From the IMG/VR virus record IMGVR_UViG_3300007538_000162, positions 1 through 25,570 of that record: 25,570 nucleotides of DNA. The stretch is one strand, 5' to 3'. The notes under the pieces are model-generated. The model did not search any database. It was not told where the DNA came from and saw only the letters and a list, made by a program, of their open reading frames with translations. Below are positions 9,102 to 16,842 of this stretch, in pieces. How positions within the stretch are numbered: position 1 is the first letter of the stretch; every line of letters starts with the position of its first letter. Source of the DNA: a virus. Both the position numbers and the translations under genes were made by a program.

Positions 9102-9552
9102 GGTCGGCCTCCTTCTTCTTCCGCTGCTGTTCGCCGTGGATCGCCTGCCCCGCCTGCATCCCGAGCGTCGCACCGCTCTGGACGACGCTGCCGACGTTGG
9201 CGAAGGTGTCCGCGATGCGCTGGTTCTCCAGCAGCAGCTCCTGAAGCCGCGCCTGGTCGAAGGCGGCACGCGCGTCGGCCTCGTCCCGCGCCGTGATCGA
9301 CTGCACGCCTCCGAGCGCCTGGCCGAGCGCGGACTGCTGGCCCGCCTGTGCCTGTGCCCGGTCGCCCAGCATCCCGCCGCGCTGGACCGGACCGCCCATC
9401 AGCCCGACGTTCGCCCCACCCTCCTGCTCCGCGACGGCCTGCCGAGCGACCGCCATCCGATGCTGCGCGCGTTGCGCCAGCTCAGCGCCGAGCTCCCTTC
9501 GGAACCGGCTGTCCAGCCGCGGGTCGGAGATGGTGGTGAAGTCGAGGGGCAT
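9094..9552 (-). CDS. Putative small internal virion protein, 152 aa
   Basis: This helical, Ala/Gln/Arg-rich protein starts MPLDFTTISDPRLDSRF and has a central Gly/Gln-rich linker (about residues 45-85), a helix with many Glu, Asp and Leu, and a short Gly/Ala segment (about 120-138) followed by a strongly basic and acidic tail. The Gly/Ala segment could insert in a membrane but is short. It is the first of four Ala/Gln-rich proteins in a row and is followed directly by the 241-residue protein through an 8-base GTGGCTGA overlap. An internal capsid or ejection role is inferred from order and composition. A tail-needle or assembly-chaperone role is possible. Confidence 0.78.
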   Translation of the reverse strand: MPLDFTTISDPRLDSRFRRELGAELAQRAQHRMAVARQAVAEQEGGANVGLMGGPVQRGGMLGDRAQAQAGQQSALGQALGGVQSITARDEADARAAFDQARLQELLLENQRIADTFANVGSVVQSGATLGMQAGQAIHGEQQRKKKEADRG

Positions 9553-9564
9553 CGTCAGTCCATC

Positions 9565-10215
9565 CTACTTGTAGAACGCCTCAACACGAATACCACGGCC
9601 GAGTGAGTAGCATTGGACGAGTTCCGGGGGCGTGCCGCCCGTTCCCGACACGGTGAACGCAAGCCGCAGCCACGCATCGTAGGTGCCTGCCGGGACCGAC
9701 GCAGAGAACCCGTCGATCCGCAGGGGAAGCGACCTGTGGACAATGCCCGTAAGCACGCCCCACGTCGTCGTCACGCCGCGAAGCCCGGTGTCGTTGATGT
9801 AGAGCGTCGCCGTCACCGACACGTCGAACGACGTAGACGACCCCCACTCGTGCTTGAACTTCATCAGGTCGATGAACGCCGAGATCACCACGTCGGCCTG
9901 GGCGTGCGTCGTGAACCGAACCGCCGTGTCGGCCGGCGTGTAGACGTTCGTGTTCTCCCCGAACGGCTCGCCCGACAGCGCCAGAGAGAGCGTCTCGAAG
10001 TCGCCCGGGTAGGACTCGGCCACCCACACCCGCGTCACGGCCCCGGGCTGGAAGTGCTTCGCCTTCAGGATGCTCCCCGACGAGATGTTGTTGATGTCCA
10101 CCGCGCCGTTGATCGCCTCGCCCAGCCCGGTCGAGCCGTGCCCGAGAGCCGTGTTGATCTCGGAGGCCGACAGCGGCGAGGCGTCGGTGATCGTCGGTGC
10201 GGTGTACGTGCTCAT
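9565..10215 (-). CDS. Tail appendage / fibre-like protein, 216 aa
   Basis: The N-terminal 60 residues include a short helical segment with an SASEINTALGHGSTGLGEAI pattern, then INNISSGSI. The remaining 150 residues are rich in Thr, Val, Ser and Gly and look like a beta-sandwich. The same plan, a short helix with a D/E-x-N element and then a beta domain, recurs in the two proteins encoded just upstream, so the three appear to be tandem paralogues or a hetero-assembly. The start overlaps the previous stop as ATGA. A role as a tail fibre, collar appendage or receptor-contact protein is inferred from position after the tail hub. No enzyme motif is visible. Confidence 0.78.
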   Translation of the reverse strand: MSTYTAPTITDASPLSASEINTALGHGSTGLGEAINGAVDINNISSGSILKAKHFQPGAVTRVWVAESYPGDFETLSLALSGEPFGENTNVYTPADTAVRFTTHAQADVVISAFIDLMKFKHEWGSSTSFDVSVTATLYINDTGLRGVTTTWGVLTGIVHRSLPLRIDGFSASVPAGTYDAWLRLAFTVSGTGGTPPELVQCYSLGRGIRVEAFYK

Positions 10216-10739
10216 CGATGCACCCGGGTCACGATGATCTGCGCGTCGCTGAACGTGGCAGAGCCGCCGACCTCCTGCGCGTACAGCTCGATCGTGTGCG
10301 TCGAGGCCGACGCCTCGAACAGATAGGCGATCTGGATCGCCCGCTGCTCGTCGGGGGCAAGCGTGAAGTGCCGGATCGTCTCAGCGACGCCTGCACCGCC
10401 GACGTAGATCTGGACCCGCACGTCGCAGTTGGCGCTGGCGTCCTCGAGAACCTCGACCTCCGCGATCGCCAGGACCGCCTCGCCGTTCGTGCAGGTCCAG
10501 TTCGTCGTGCCGCTCGGGACGACCTTCGTCCACGCCGAGAGCCCGGTCCACGGCCCGGCGTCCGTCTCGACTCCGACTTCGCGCCACGTCCCGGTCAGGT
10601 GCCGCGTGTCTACGGACCCGCGCTCGACCTGCCATTCCTGCACGTCGTTCGCCATCGACGCGAGATCATCGAAGTTCGCCTGGACCTCGGTCGCGTCGAG
10701 GGCGTCGCCCGGCAAGATCTTGTTCGTGAGCCCAGCCAT
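10212..10739 (-). CDS. Tail appendage / fibre-like protein, 175 aa
   Basis: The start at 10739 overlaps the upstream stop as TGATG, which excludes longer starts that would run into the neighbouring gene. The N-terminus (NKILPGDALDATEVQANFDDL) is a pattern typical of short helical N-termini in phage fibre or appendage subunits: hydrophobic residues, G-D-x-L-D-A-x-E-V-x-x-N-F-D. A short helix and a linker lead to a beta domain of about 120 residues with Trp, Thr and Val-rich strands. It is the middle of three similar consecutive genes. The function as a virion surface appendage is inference from this architecture and its place downstream of the hub. Confidence 0.78.
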   Translation of the reverse strand: MAGLTNKILPGDALDATEVQANFDDLASMANDVQEWQVERGSVDTRHLTGTWREVGVETDAGPWTGLSAWTKVVPSGTTNWTCTNGEAVLAIAEVEVLEDASANCDVRVQIYVGGAGVAETIRHFTLAPDEQRAIQIAYLFEASASTHTIELYAQEVGGSATFSDAQIIVTRVHR

Positions 10740-11368
10740 CAGCGGGTCCACCCGATCGCGCCGATCCACTGGAGCGCAACGCTGACCGGAGAAGCCGATC
10801 CGACGCTCTCGCGCCAGTCGCGGATCTTGAGGCGGATCTGGTGCGAGCCAGGGCCGACGACGGCCCACTCCCGAACGAGCACGCCGACCTTGAACGTGGA
10901 GCCGCTGTCGTACATCGACACCGTGGTCACAGCGGACCCGTCGTCCCCGTCGATCGACAGCCGCGACGACCATCGGAAGTCGTGCGGCGTGCCGGTAGCC
11001 GAGGCGGTCAACTGGAACGAGCCGATGATCTGGAGCTGCGTCGTCTCCTGCGTCGTGAACTCCAGCAGCAGGGCCGCGCTGCTGCCGTCCTCGACCGTGA
11101 CCCAGCCCTGGCCCTCGGTCGGCGTCGGGAGCGTGAACGTCGAGGCGACCGCCGTTCGCAGAAGATCGCCCGCCGAGTCGTGGGTCAGCGACACCGACTC
11201 CATCGACGCCGAGGCCTTGACCGACATCGACGGCTGGACCTGCAAGGACGCGATGTTGTTCTGGTCCAGCGTCGCGACGGCCCGCTCCGCACGGTTCAAC
11301 TCGCGCATCAGCGCGTCCGCGTCAGCGACGTGGCTGGCCGTGAACTTCGCCCTGGGCGCGTAGAGCAT
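10739..11368 (-). CDS. Tail appendage / fibre-like protein, 209 aa
   Basis: The TGATG overlap with the 64-residue gene at 11368 fixes the start. The first 40 residues contain a short helix (HVADADALMRELNRAERAVA) followed by an NNIASLQVQPSM turn, and the rest is a Ser/Thr/Val-rich beta domain ending in aromatic and hydrophobic residues. The plan matches the next two genes and suggests duplication followed by strong divergence. In position it follows the tail-hub candidate, where fibre or appendage subunits usually lie. I see no hydrolase, chaperone or carbohydrate-active signature. Which of the three touches the host receptor cannot be judged from sequence. Confidence 0.78.
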   Translation of the reverse strand: MLYAPRAKFTASHVADADALMRELNRAERAVATLDQNNIASLQVQPSMSVKASASMESVSLTHDSAGDLLRTAVASTFTLPTPTEGQGWVTVEDGSSAALLLEFTTQETTQLQIIGSFQLTASATGTPHDFRWSSRLSIDGDDGSAVTTVSMYDSGSTFKVGVLVREWAVVGPGSHQIRLKIRDWRESVGSASPVSVALQWIGAIGWTR

Positions 11369-11562
11369 CAGGCGTTCTCCAAGGCGCGGACCACGCGCTG
11401 AAGCGTACCCTCCGACGTGTCCTGCGCGCGAGGGGCTCCCACGCTCCGCAGGGCCTTGTTGATCGACTCCAGGGGCCTGCGCTTCGCCGCGAACAGAGAA
11501 ACGCCCACGTCGGCCTCTACGACCGCCAGAAGCGCACGCTGGAGAAGCCGCTGGGCGCTCAT
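11368..11562 (-). CDS. Small helical protein, 64 aa
   Basis: The gene begins with ATGA (ATG at 11562-11560 over the hub gene's stop) and ends with TGATG into the next gene, so both ends are fixed by coupling. The protein is MSAQRLLQRALLAVVEADVG followed by a basic, Leu-rich region, and it is likely to fold into two or three helices. No Cys, signal peptide or clear membrane segment is visible. Its size and location between hub and fibre genes suggest a small connector or assembly factor. No family is recognised, so this remains a hypothetical structural or accessory protein. Confidence 0.72.
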   Translation of the reverse strand: MSAQRLLQRALLAVVEADVGVSLFAAKRRPLESINKALRSVGAPRAQDTSEGTLQRVVRALENA

Positions 11563-13490
11563 GCGTCCGTCCCCCTGGTGCGGCGACCGTGCTCGGCCCA
11601 CTCCAGGTAGAAACCGACGATCTTCCAGGGCAGCGCCCCGGAGGCGGTCGAAAGCCGGAAAAGGACCGACTTGCCGGTGAGGTCGCTGATCGGGATGCGC
11701 TTCGTCCGAGTCCGCGCACCGTCCCACACCCGGAAAGTGTCCCAGTTCCCGTCGTCCCAGTGCGTCGCGTCCGGGTCCGTCAGCGCGAACGTGGTCGAGC
11801 CGACTGCGGAGCGGTCGTCCCAGTCGGTGAACCACTCGACCGTCATCGAGTAGTTCCCGGTCTGGACGTACACGATCTCCAACGTCTTGAACGTCTTGTC
11901 CTGGTCTGGGGAGCCGAGGTCGATCCACTTCGTGTCGAACGAGCCCTGGAAGGAGTCGTCGCGGATCTGGTCGCTACTCCCCCATTGGCCGATGTCCCAG
12001 GTCTGTGTGCCTCCGACCGTGGACTGGAATCCGACGAGGACCTCGTGCTTGTACGGGAGCGCGCAGGACAGCGGGAAATCGTCGATCACCGAGAACGCCG
12101 CCCCGGGACCGCCGCCGATGGCATCGACGTGGACCGCCCACACCGTGCGGTTGGACGAGCCGCTGCTGACGACCGAGAAGTAGATGCGCCGGTCCTCGAT
12201 CGACGCCCACGCGAAGGCGTCGTCCAGGTACGCCTTCGGAAGCTGCTCGACCAGCGCCGACAGCTCGCGCGACACCGGAACCACGCTCACGCCGTCGAAG
12301 GCGTAGACGCCCGACTCAGCGAGGAAAAACACGCGCCCGTCCAGGGACGCCACGGCGCGGTCGCTGACGCACCCGACACCAGAGAACACCGGCGACAGCA
12401 CCGGCGTCTCCGTCTTGTCGTGTGTCAACTGGAACATCGACCGACGCTTGAACACGACGGCGAAGTCCTGCGCGTGCGCCCACGCCGTCACCACGTCGCC
12501 GTCGCCGCTGGACACGTCGAGCAGGTTCGTGGACGACACGGCTTCGGGAGCCGGGGTGCCGCTGATCAGCCGCGAGTAGTGCAGCAGCGAGGGGTGCGCC
12601 ACCGAGCGGTAGTACACGCGACCACGGAACGGGAACGCGAACAGGGACAGCGGCGGGGCCAGGTTGCTGCCGACAGGCGCGAGCACGTCCGTCGAGGACA
12701 GATCCGGGTCCGTGTGGTCGAAGAAGGTCCGCGAACGGATGCCCTTCATCTTCTGGATGGAGTACCACGCGCCGCCGTCGATCGATCGGTAGTAGTTCGA
12801 CTCGATCACGTCGTCGGACGGCGTGTCCGAATCCCCGACCACCAGCATCGTATAGCGGTAGTTCGCGGTCGCTTCTGACGTGTCCAGTTCGGACGAGGGC
12901 GGCGACGGCTCCGACTCCTGGCCGTGGTCGTTGACCCAGGTGCGGCAGTAGCGGACCTTGTGGTCGTCGGCCGACTGCAACCACGACAGGTTCGTGTAGA
13001 GCCCGCCCGCTGCCGTCTCTCCGAGGTACACGACGGGGGCCGAAGGCGGCGACGAGATCCCAAGCGGCGACAGCACCCGGCCGTCCCACTTCATGTTCGC
13101 ATCGCGCCCGTTGGTGATGATCAGGATGTCCCCGACCTGGATCATGCGCGTGCCGTCGCGGAGGCGCTGCGCCCTCGTTCGACCCGACGCGATCCCGCCG
13201 AGGGACTCGCCCTGGAGCACGGCGATCTTGTCCGCGTACGCGATGACGAGCTCGAGGGCGCCGTTCCGGTGGAACACTGCCATCGAGTCGATCGCGGTCG
13301 TGAACGGAATCCCAGCGTCACCCCAGTCCGTCAGCGGGACGATGCCGGGCGTCCGGGCGACTTCGCCGCGGTTCGTGAACACGGCGCCCGAGATCCGAGT
13401 GCTCGACCCATCCCGCTGCCAGACGCGGGTGTCCAGGCCAGCGGTGTGCGCCGGGAAGAACTTCCGCTGGTGCCCCGCGCTTCCGGCCAT
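11559..13490 (-). CDS. Putative tail-hub / DNA-stabilisation protein, 643 aa
   Basis: I chose the ATG at 13490, two bases after the adaptor stop; the open frame extends upstream only over the adaptor coding region. The protein starts MAGSAGHQRKFFPAHTAGLD. It contains repeated blade-like beta segments, each with Gly turns and hydrophobic strands, for example GALELVIAYADKIAVL, VYYRSVAHPSLLHYSR and RVFFLAESGVYAFDGVSVV. This pattern resembles the beta-propeller hub proteins of short-tailed phages (P22 gp10-like stabilisation proteins and related). Near residues 155-245 lies a module with a YCRTWVNDHGQESEPSPPSS segment and a later YYRS motif, comparable to an insertion in the adaptor encoded upstream. 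The C-terminal 120 residues form another beta domain. Assignment is by architecture and gene order, not by an unambiguous signature. Confidence 0.72.
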   Translation of the reverse strand: MAGSAGHQRKFFPAHTAGLDTRVWQRDGSSTRISGAVFTNRGEVARTPGIVPLTDWGDAGIPFTTAIDSMAVFHRNGALELVIAYADKIAVLQGESLGGIASGRTRAQRLRDGTRMIQVGDILIITNGRDANMKWDGRVLSPLGISSPPSAPVVYLGETAAGGLYTNLSWLQSADDHKVRYCRTWVNDHGQESEPSPPSSELDTSEATANYRYTMLVVGDSDTPSDDVIESNYYRSIDGGAWYSIQKMKGIRSRTFFDHTDPDLSSTDVLAPVGSNLAPPLSLFAFPFRGRVYYRSVAHPSLLHYSRLISGTPAPEAVSSTNLLDVSSGDGDVVTAWAHAQDFAVVFKRRSMFQLTHDKTETPVLSPVFSGVGCVSDRAVASLDGRVFFLAESGVYAFDGVSVVPVSRELSALVEQLPKAYLDDAFAWASIEDRRIYFSVVSSGSSNRTVWAVHVDAIGGGPGAAFSVIDDFPLSCALPYKHEVLVGFQSTVGGTQTWDIGQWGSSDQIRDDSFQGSFDTKWIDLGSPDQDKTFKTLEIVYVQTGNYSMTVEWFTDWDDRSAVGSTTFALTDPDATHWDDGNWDTFRVWDGARTRTKRIPISDLTGKSVLFRLSTASGALPWKIVGFYLEWAEHGRRTRGTDA

Positions 13491-13492
13491 GT

Positions 13493-14674
13493 TCAGCTCG
13501 TCGTCACGTCGATGACCATGCGCCGGGGGCGCCGGGAACTCCCGCCCATGATCCAGGGCCGCACCCTGTTCTGGACGTGGCGCTGCTTCATCGACGCGAT
13601 GCCAGCCATGAAGTCCTGCTTCGCCAGCGCTGCCGCCTGCCACTCCTTCGTCGCACGCAGCGCGACCGCTTCAGCCCCGCGGAGCCACGTCGGGACGTCC
13701 TCCTCGGGGAACGGCTGGGTGTCGGTGTCGGCCTTCATGGCGGGCGGCAGGATGATCGCGTGAGCCGTGATCTGGTAGACGGCATCGGGGACGGGGTGAA
13801 GCCGAACGTAGAGCTGCTGCGGCTCGTCCGTCACGCGGTCGCCCAGGTAGTCGTCGCCGCGATTGTCCTGGTAGGTCGCGGTCGGGCTCGTCTGCTCCGA
13901 GAGGAAGTACGGCGTGCTGCCGCCCGCCCGGGAGCGGTAGAAGCGCACGCCGAAGTCCTGGCGCGTGTCAGGGGTCAGCGTCACCGTCACGTTCGACAGG
14001 GAGGTCGTCGTCAGCGCGGGGGACAGCCGCGATTCGCCGCCCGTCGCCGGGTCCCAGTACGTCTGCCAGTACTTGTAGACCCCGGTGAGCCCGGTGCCGC
14101 CCGTCGCATACGTCGGGGCCTCCTGCGGGGCGGGGAGCGTCGCGCGCCGGTAGGTCGAGAACTGCGCCGGGGTGCCGGTCGTGTCCTGCTGAAGCCAGCG
14201 CATTTCCTGGGCCGTGAGCGACGTCAGGTCCTGCGGCACCGTCGATGCGTCGTGCATGACCAGCATCTGCACCGACTTGACCCCCCGGGGGAGGGCGATC
14301 TCGTCGTTCAGGAACGTCACGTCGTAGGTCCCGTCCGGGTCGGGCCACGTCGATTCAAGGTGGATCTTCGTCGCGGACGACTCCACGTTCGCCACCCGCA
14401 TCACGCGGTTGTTGGCGATCATCGTGTGGCCGAACGGGGTGGACGACAGAGCGCCGCCGAGCGAGACGACCCGGCTGCCCTTGGTGAAGGTGGCGTCAGC
14501 GGACGTGTAGACCCCTCGCGTGGAGAGGCTGAACTCGCGCAGGAGCCAGGGCCAATCGAAGGCCTGCCCCAGCTCCTGCGCGGCGTCGTTCAGGTACACG
14601 TCCAGCTTCGCGTCGGTGACGGACTCGTCCTCGAGCCGGTCACGAAGCCGCTGCCTCGCGTCTGCAAGTTCCAT
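13493..14674 (-). CDS. Head-tail adaptor with inserted beta domain, 393 aa
   Basis: The N-terminus (MELADARQRLRDRLEDES, then LDVYLNDAAQEL) is the helical opening typical of phage adaptor proteins that bind under the portal, such as P22 gp4-like and SU10-like adaptors. The C-terminal region (residues about 310-370) is again helical with AEAVALRATKEWQAA and ends in basic residues. Between them, at about residues 185-290, lies an extra beta module with GVYKYWQTYWDPATGGESRL and FYRSRAGGSTPYFLSEQTS. It looks like a fibronectin-III-type or similar sandwich domain. A GGGAG ribosome site precedes the ATG by four bases. The adaptor call rests on the terminal helices and on position between the capsid and hub genes. 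Confidence 0.75.
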   Translation of the reverse strand: MELADARQRLRDRLEDESVTDAKLDVYLNDAAQELGQAFDWPWLLREFSLSTRGVYTSADATFTKGSRVVSLGGALSSTPFGHTMIANNRVMRVANVESSATKIHLESTWPDPDGTYDVTFLNDEIALPRGVKSVQMLVMHDASTVPQDLTSLTAQEMRWLQQDTTGTPAQFSTYRRATLPAPQEAPTYATGGTGLTGVYKYWQTYWDPATGGESRLSPALTTTSLSNVTVTLTPDTRQDFGVRFYRSRAGGSTPYFLSEQTSPTATYQDNRGDDYLGDRVTDEPQQLYVRLHPVPDAVYQITAHAIILPPAMKADTDTQPFPEEDVPTWLRGAEAVALRATKEWQAAALAKQDFMAGIASMKQRHVQNRVRPWIMGGSSRRPRRMVIDVTTS

Positions 14675-14691
14675 GCGGCTCCCTCAGAAGG

Positions 14692-15129
14692 CTAGAAGTC
14701 CTCCTGGTACTCCACGAACACGGACACGTCGGCCAGGGCGGTCGCGGAAGCGGCCTTCGTGATCTGAAAGATCAGGACGGACCCCTTCTCCAGTTCCCGG
14801 TTCTGGTCGGGCACGGCCTCCCAGGGGACGTACCCCGTGATGGCCGTGCCGCCCGTCGCGTTGCTGAACGCGGACGACAGGAGGTTGACCGTCTCCGAGC
14901 CGTCCGTGCCCTTGTCCACGAGCTGCACGCTCCAGTAGTCCGAGGCGTCCACCGCGTCCGACGTGGAACTGACGAGCCCCGCGTTGACAATGCGGACGTT
15001 GGAGTGCGGGAACGCGAACAGCACGTCGTCGCTGGCGCTGACTGCCCCGATGTGCGCCTCGGCCCGCTTCAGAAGCGTGCTCCGAGCCGCCTTCAGGTCG
15101 TAGCGGGTGATGCTCGGCTTGGACGCCAT
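14692..15129 (-). CDS. Beta-rich virion protein, possible capsid decoration, 145 aa
   Basis: After a short basic helix (RYDLKAARSTLLKRAEAHIG) the protein is a compact beta domain. It ends with ELEKGSVLIFQITKAASATA and then VSVFVEYQEDF. The motif of N-x-x-L-x-x-G-D/S-x-L-x-x-x-I-T-K followed by a terminal V-x-V-x-Y-E strand is familiar from small phage structural proteins coded near the capsid gene. A good AGGAG site lies seven bases upstream of the start at 15129. The end of the protein resembles that of the 127-residue protein at 254-637. A head decoration or collar role is inferred; it carries no enzyme signature. Confidence 0.78.
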   Translation of the reverse strand: MASKPSITRYDLKAARSTLLKRAEAHIGAVSASDDVLFAFPHSNVRIVNAGLVSSTSDAVDASDYWSVQLVDKGTDGSETVNLLSSAFSNATGGTAITGYVPWEAVPDQNRELEKGSVLIFQITKAASATALADVSVFVEYQEDF

Positions 15130-15138
15130 CGTGTACTC

Positions 15139-15708
15139 CTACAGGCTCTTGATGAAGGCGGCGATCGTGCCCTCGTCGTTGGTGTCGCGGGCCTCGAGAG
15201 CGACGCCGACCGACTTCATGTGGACGAGGATGCCGTTGACCGCCTTGGCGAGCGTCGCCACGGCGTTGCGGACCTCGTCCTGGTCGTAGGTCCCGCCGAT
15301 CGCCGCGATGGTCGTGCCCGCCGTACCGCCCGACGAGTCGGTGAGCGCGGAGAGCGAGGGCTGCGCCGACGCCGTGACCAGGTAGTCCTTCGCGTCCACC
15401 GGGTACAGGAGGTCCCCGATGGCGATGTCCTGCGTCGACTCGACCGCGACGGTCGGGAAGTAGCCGAAGACCCCGATCAGGACCTCGGCGTTCGCGAGGA
15501 ACGAGTGGCCGGCCGGCCCGAGGATGACGCCCTTCACGGTGAAGGACTCCTCGGGCAGATCCGTCTGCGGCTGGATAGCGAAGTAGCCGTCGCGGGCGGC
15601 GGCGTTCGTGAGGTCGATCATCACCACGTCGCCAACGTTGCCTGCGGCGACGAGCTTGGCGGGGATCTTGAGGGTGGCGGCGGAACCGCCAGCGAAGTTG
15701 AAAGCCAT
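15139..15708 (-). CDS. Putative capsid decoration / head-fibre protein, 189 aa
   Basis: The gene follows the major capsid gene by 25 bases and has AGGAG seven bases before its ATG. The N-terminal two thirds are Gly/Val-rich strands (for example KLVAAGNVGDVVMIDL and a GDLLYPVDAKDYLV segment). The last 50 residues form a helix with the pattern DEVRNAVATLAKAVNGILVHMK followed by SVGVA. A helix of that kind, in which alternating Ala, Val and Asn lead to a short hydrophobic end, is common in proteins that bind the capsid surface as trimers (cement or head-fibre proteins). This is pattern knowledge, not an identified family. The location just after the coat gene supports the call. Confidence 0.72.
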   Translation of the reverse strand: MAFNFAGGSAATLKIPAKLVAAGNVGDVVMIDLTNAAARDGYFAIQPQTDLPEESFTVKGVILGPAGHSFLANAEVLIGVFGYFPTVAVESTQDIAIGDLLYPVDAKDYLVTASAQPSLSALTDSSGGTAGTTIAAIGGTYDQDEVRNAVATLAKAVNGILVHMKSVGVALEARDTNDEGTIAAFIKSL

Positions 15709-15733
15709 GATGTGCTCCTAGTCCTGTTCCGAG

Positions 15734-16831
15734 TTACTCGACGGTGCCCGAGAAGCCGACGACGCCGAGGCGCGAGAGCGACCCGGTGGCGAGGAAGCCG
15801 CTGAAGGCGTAGTTCCACTGCATCGCGGCCATCTGGTGGCCGAGGTCGTACGGCCCCTCCAGCACGAAGTCGTGGTCGGGGAGCACGCACAGGTGCAGGC
15901 CCACCGCCGACTTGAGGTTCCCCGCGATCATCGGGTTCTTGCCCGGGACCTCGAAGTGCTCCTTCTTCATGCTGAACTGGCCGTTGGTCGGCCGGCGCTT
16001 GCCGGTCGTGGTCAGGACGTAGGTGAGGCCCGAGCCCTCGAGTTCGGCCTCGAAGCAGACCGGGATGCCGCGGAACAGCAGGTTCTCGAAGCCCAGGTTG
16101 CCGAGGGTCAGGTCCTGGTCCTTCTGCGACGGCGCGACGTACTTGTCGTACAGCAGGTAGACGTCCTGGTCGGTCGTCATGATGTCGGGGCGGGAGCGCC
16201 CGCGCAGCGAGCACTGGAGCACGACCTCCGACCACTTCTCCTCGCCGTCCGTGTTGAACGTCGAGATCGTCGCCTGGCGCGAGCGCCACTTGGAGTAGGT
16301 CGAGCGGCTGATGCCGGCCGTGGTGGTCGTCTGCGACGCCTCCGCGGTGTTCGGGACGATGAGCCCGAGCGGCAGCATCTCGTTCGACGCCTGCGAGGCG
16401 GCGTACATCTGGCGCGCGATGTCGTTGCCGAGCGCCTCCTTCATGATCGCCATCTTGCTGTTCAGGAGCGAGACGACCTGCGCGCCGGTCTTGGCGTTCT
16501 TCGCCATCTCGTCCTTGGAGAGCAGGAAGTGCGCCCGGGTGCGGCCCTGGTGGGTCGCGTAGTCCCAGCGGGCCGTGTCCGGGCCGTCCTCGGGGGTCAC
16601 GCTGAACGTGCCGAACTCGCCGTGCGAGCCGACGTTCGCGCTGTCCGTGATGGCGACCGGGATGCGGTAGTCGGCGCCGGTGCCGCCGTACTTGACCGCG
16701 CCCTGCTGGTACATCCAGGCCAGGAGCGGGTTCGACTGCGACAGCTCGAAGCTGACTTCGGGGAGGATCTTCGGGGCCGTGGTCGAGAACACCCGGGTCA
16801 GCGGGAGGCTCGAAATCGTGTTCGCGGGCAT
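15734..16831 (-). CDS. Major capsid protein (HK97-fold type), 365 aa
   Basis: Position after the scaffold, size of 365 residues and an even acidic/hydrophobic composition identify this as the coat protein. An N-terminal segment with SFELSQSNPLLAWMYQQGAV is followed by a beta region (TGADYRIPVAITDSANV) and a long helix with TGAQVVSLLNSKMAIMKEAL (spine-helix candidate, near residues 118-137). A later stretch contains IMTTDQDVYLLYDKYV, the familiar coat motif in which a peptide is assigned and then aligned as T-D-x-x-x-Y, and then LGFENLLFRGIPVCFEAELE. A clear AAGGAG lies six bases before the ATG. No protease gene is visible nearby, so maturation may rely on scaffold exit without cleavage. The HK97 fold itself is inferred. 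Confidence 0.9.
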   Translation of the reverse strand: MPANTISSLPLTRVFSTTAPKILPEVSFELSQSNPLLAWMYQQGAVKYGGTGADYRIPVAITDSANVGSHGEFGTFSVTPEDGPDTARWDYATHQGRTRAHFLLSKDEMAKNAKTGAQVVSLLNSKMAIMKEALGNDIARQMYAASQASNEMLPLGLIVPNTAEASQTTTTAGISRSTYSKWRSRQATISTFNTDGEEKWSEVVLQCSLRGRSRPDIMTTDQDVYLLYDKYVAPSQKDQDLTLGNLGFENLLFRGIPVCFEAELEGSGLTYVLTTTGKRRPTNGQFSMKKEHFEVPGKNPMIAGNLKSAVGLHLCVLPDHDFVLEGPYDLGHQMAAMQWNYAFSGFLATGSLSRLGVVGFSGTVE

Positions 16832-16842
16832 CGTCTACTCCT

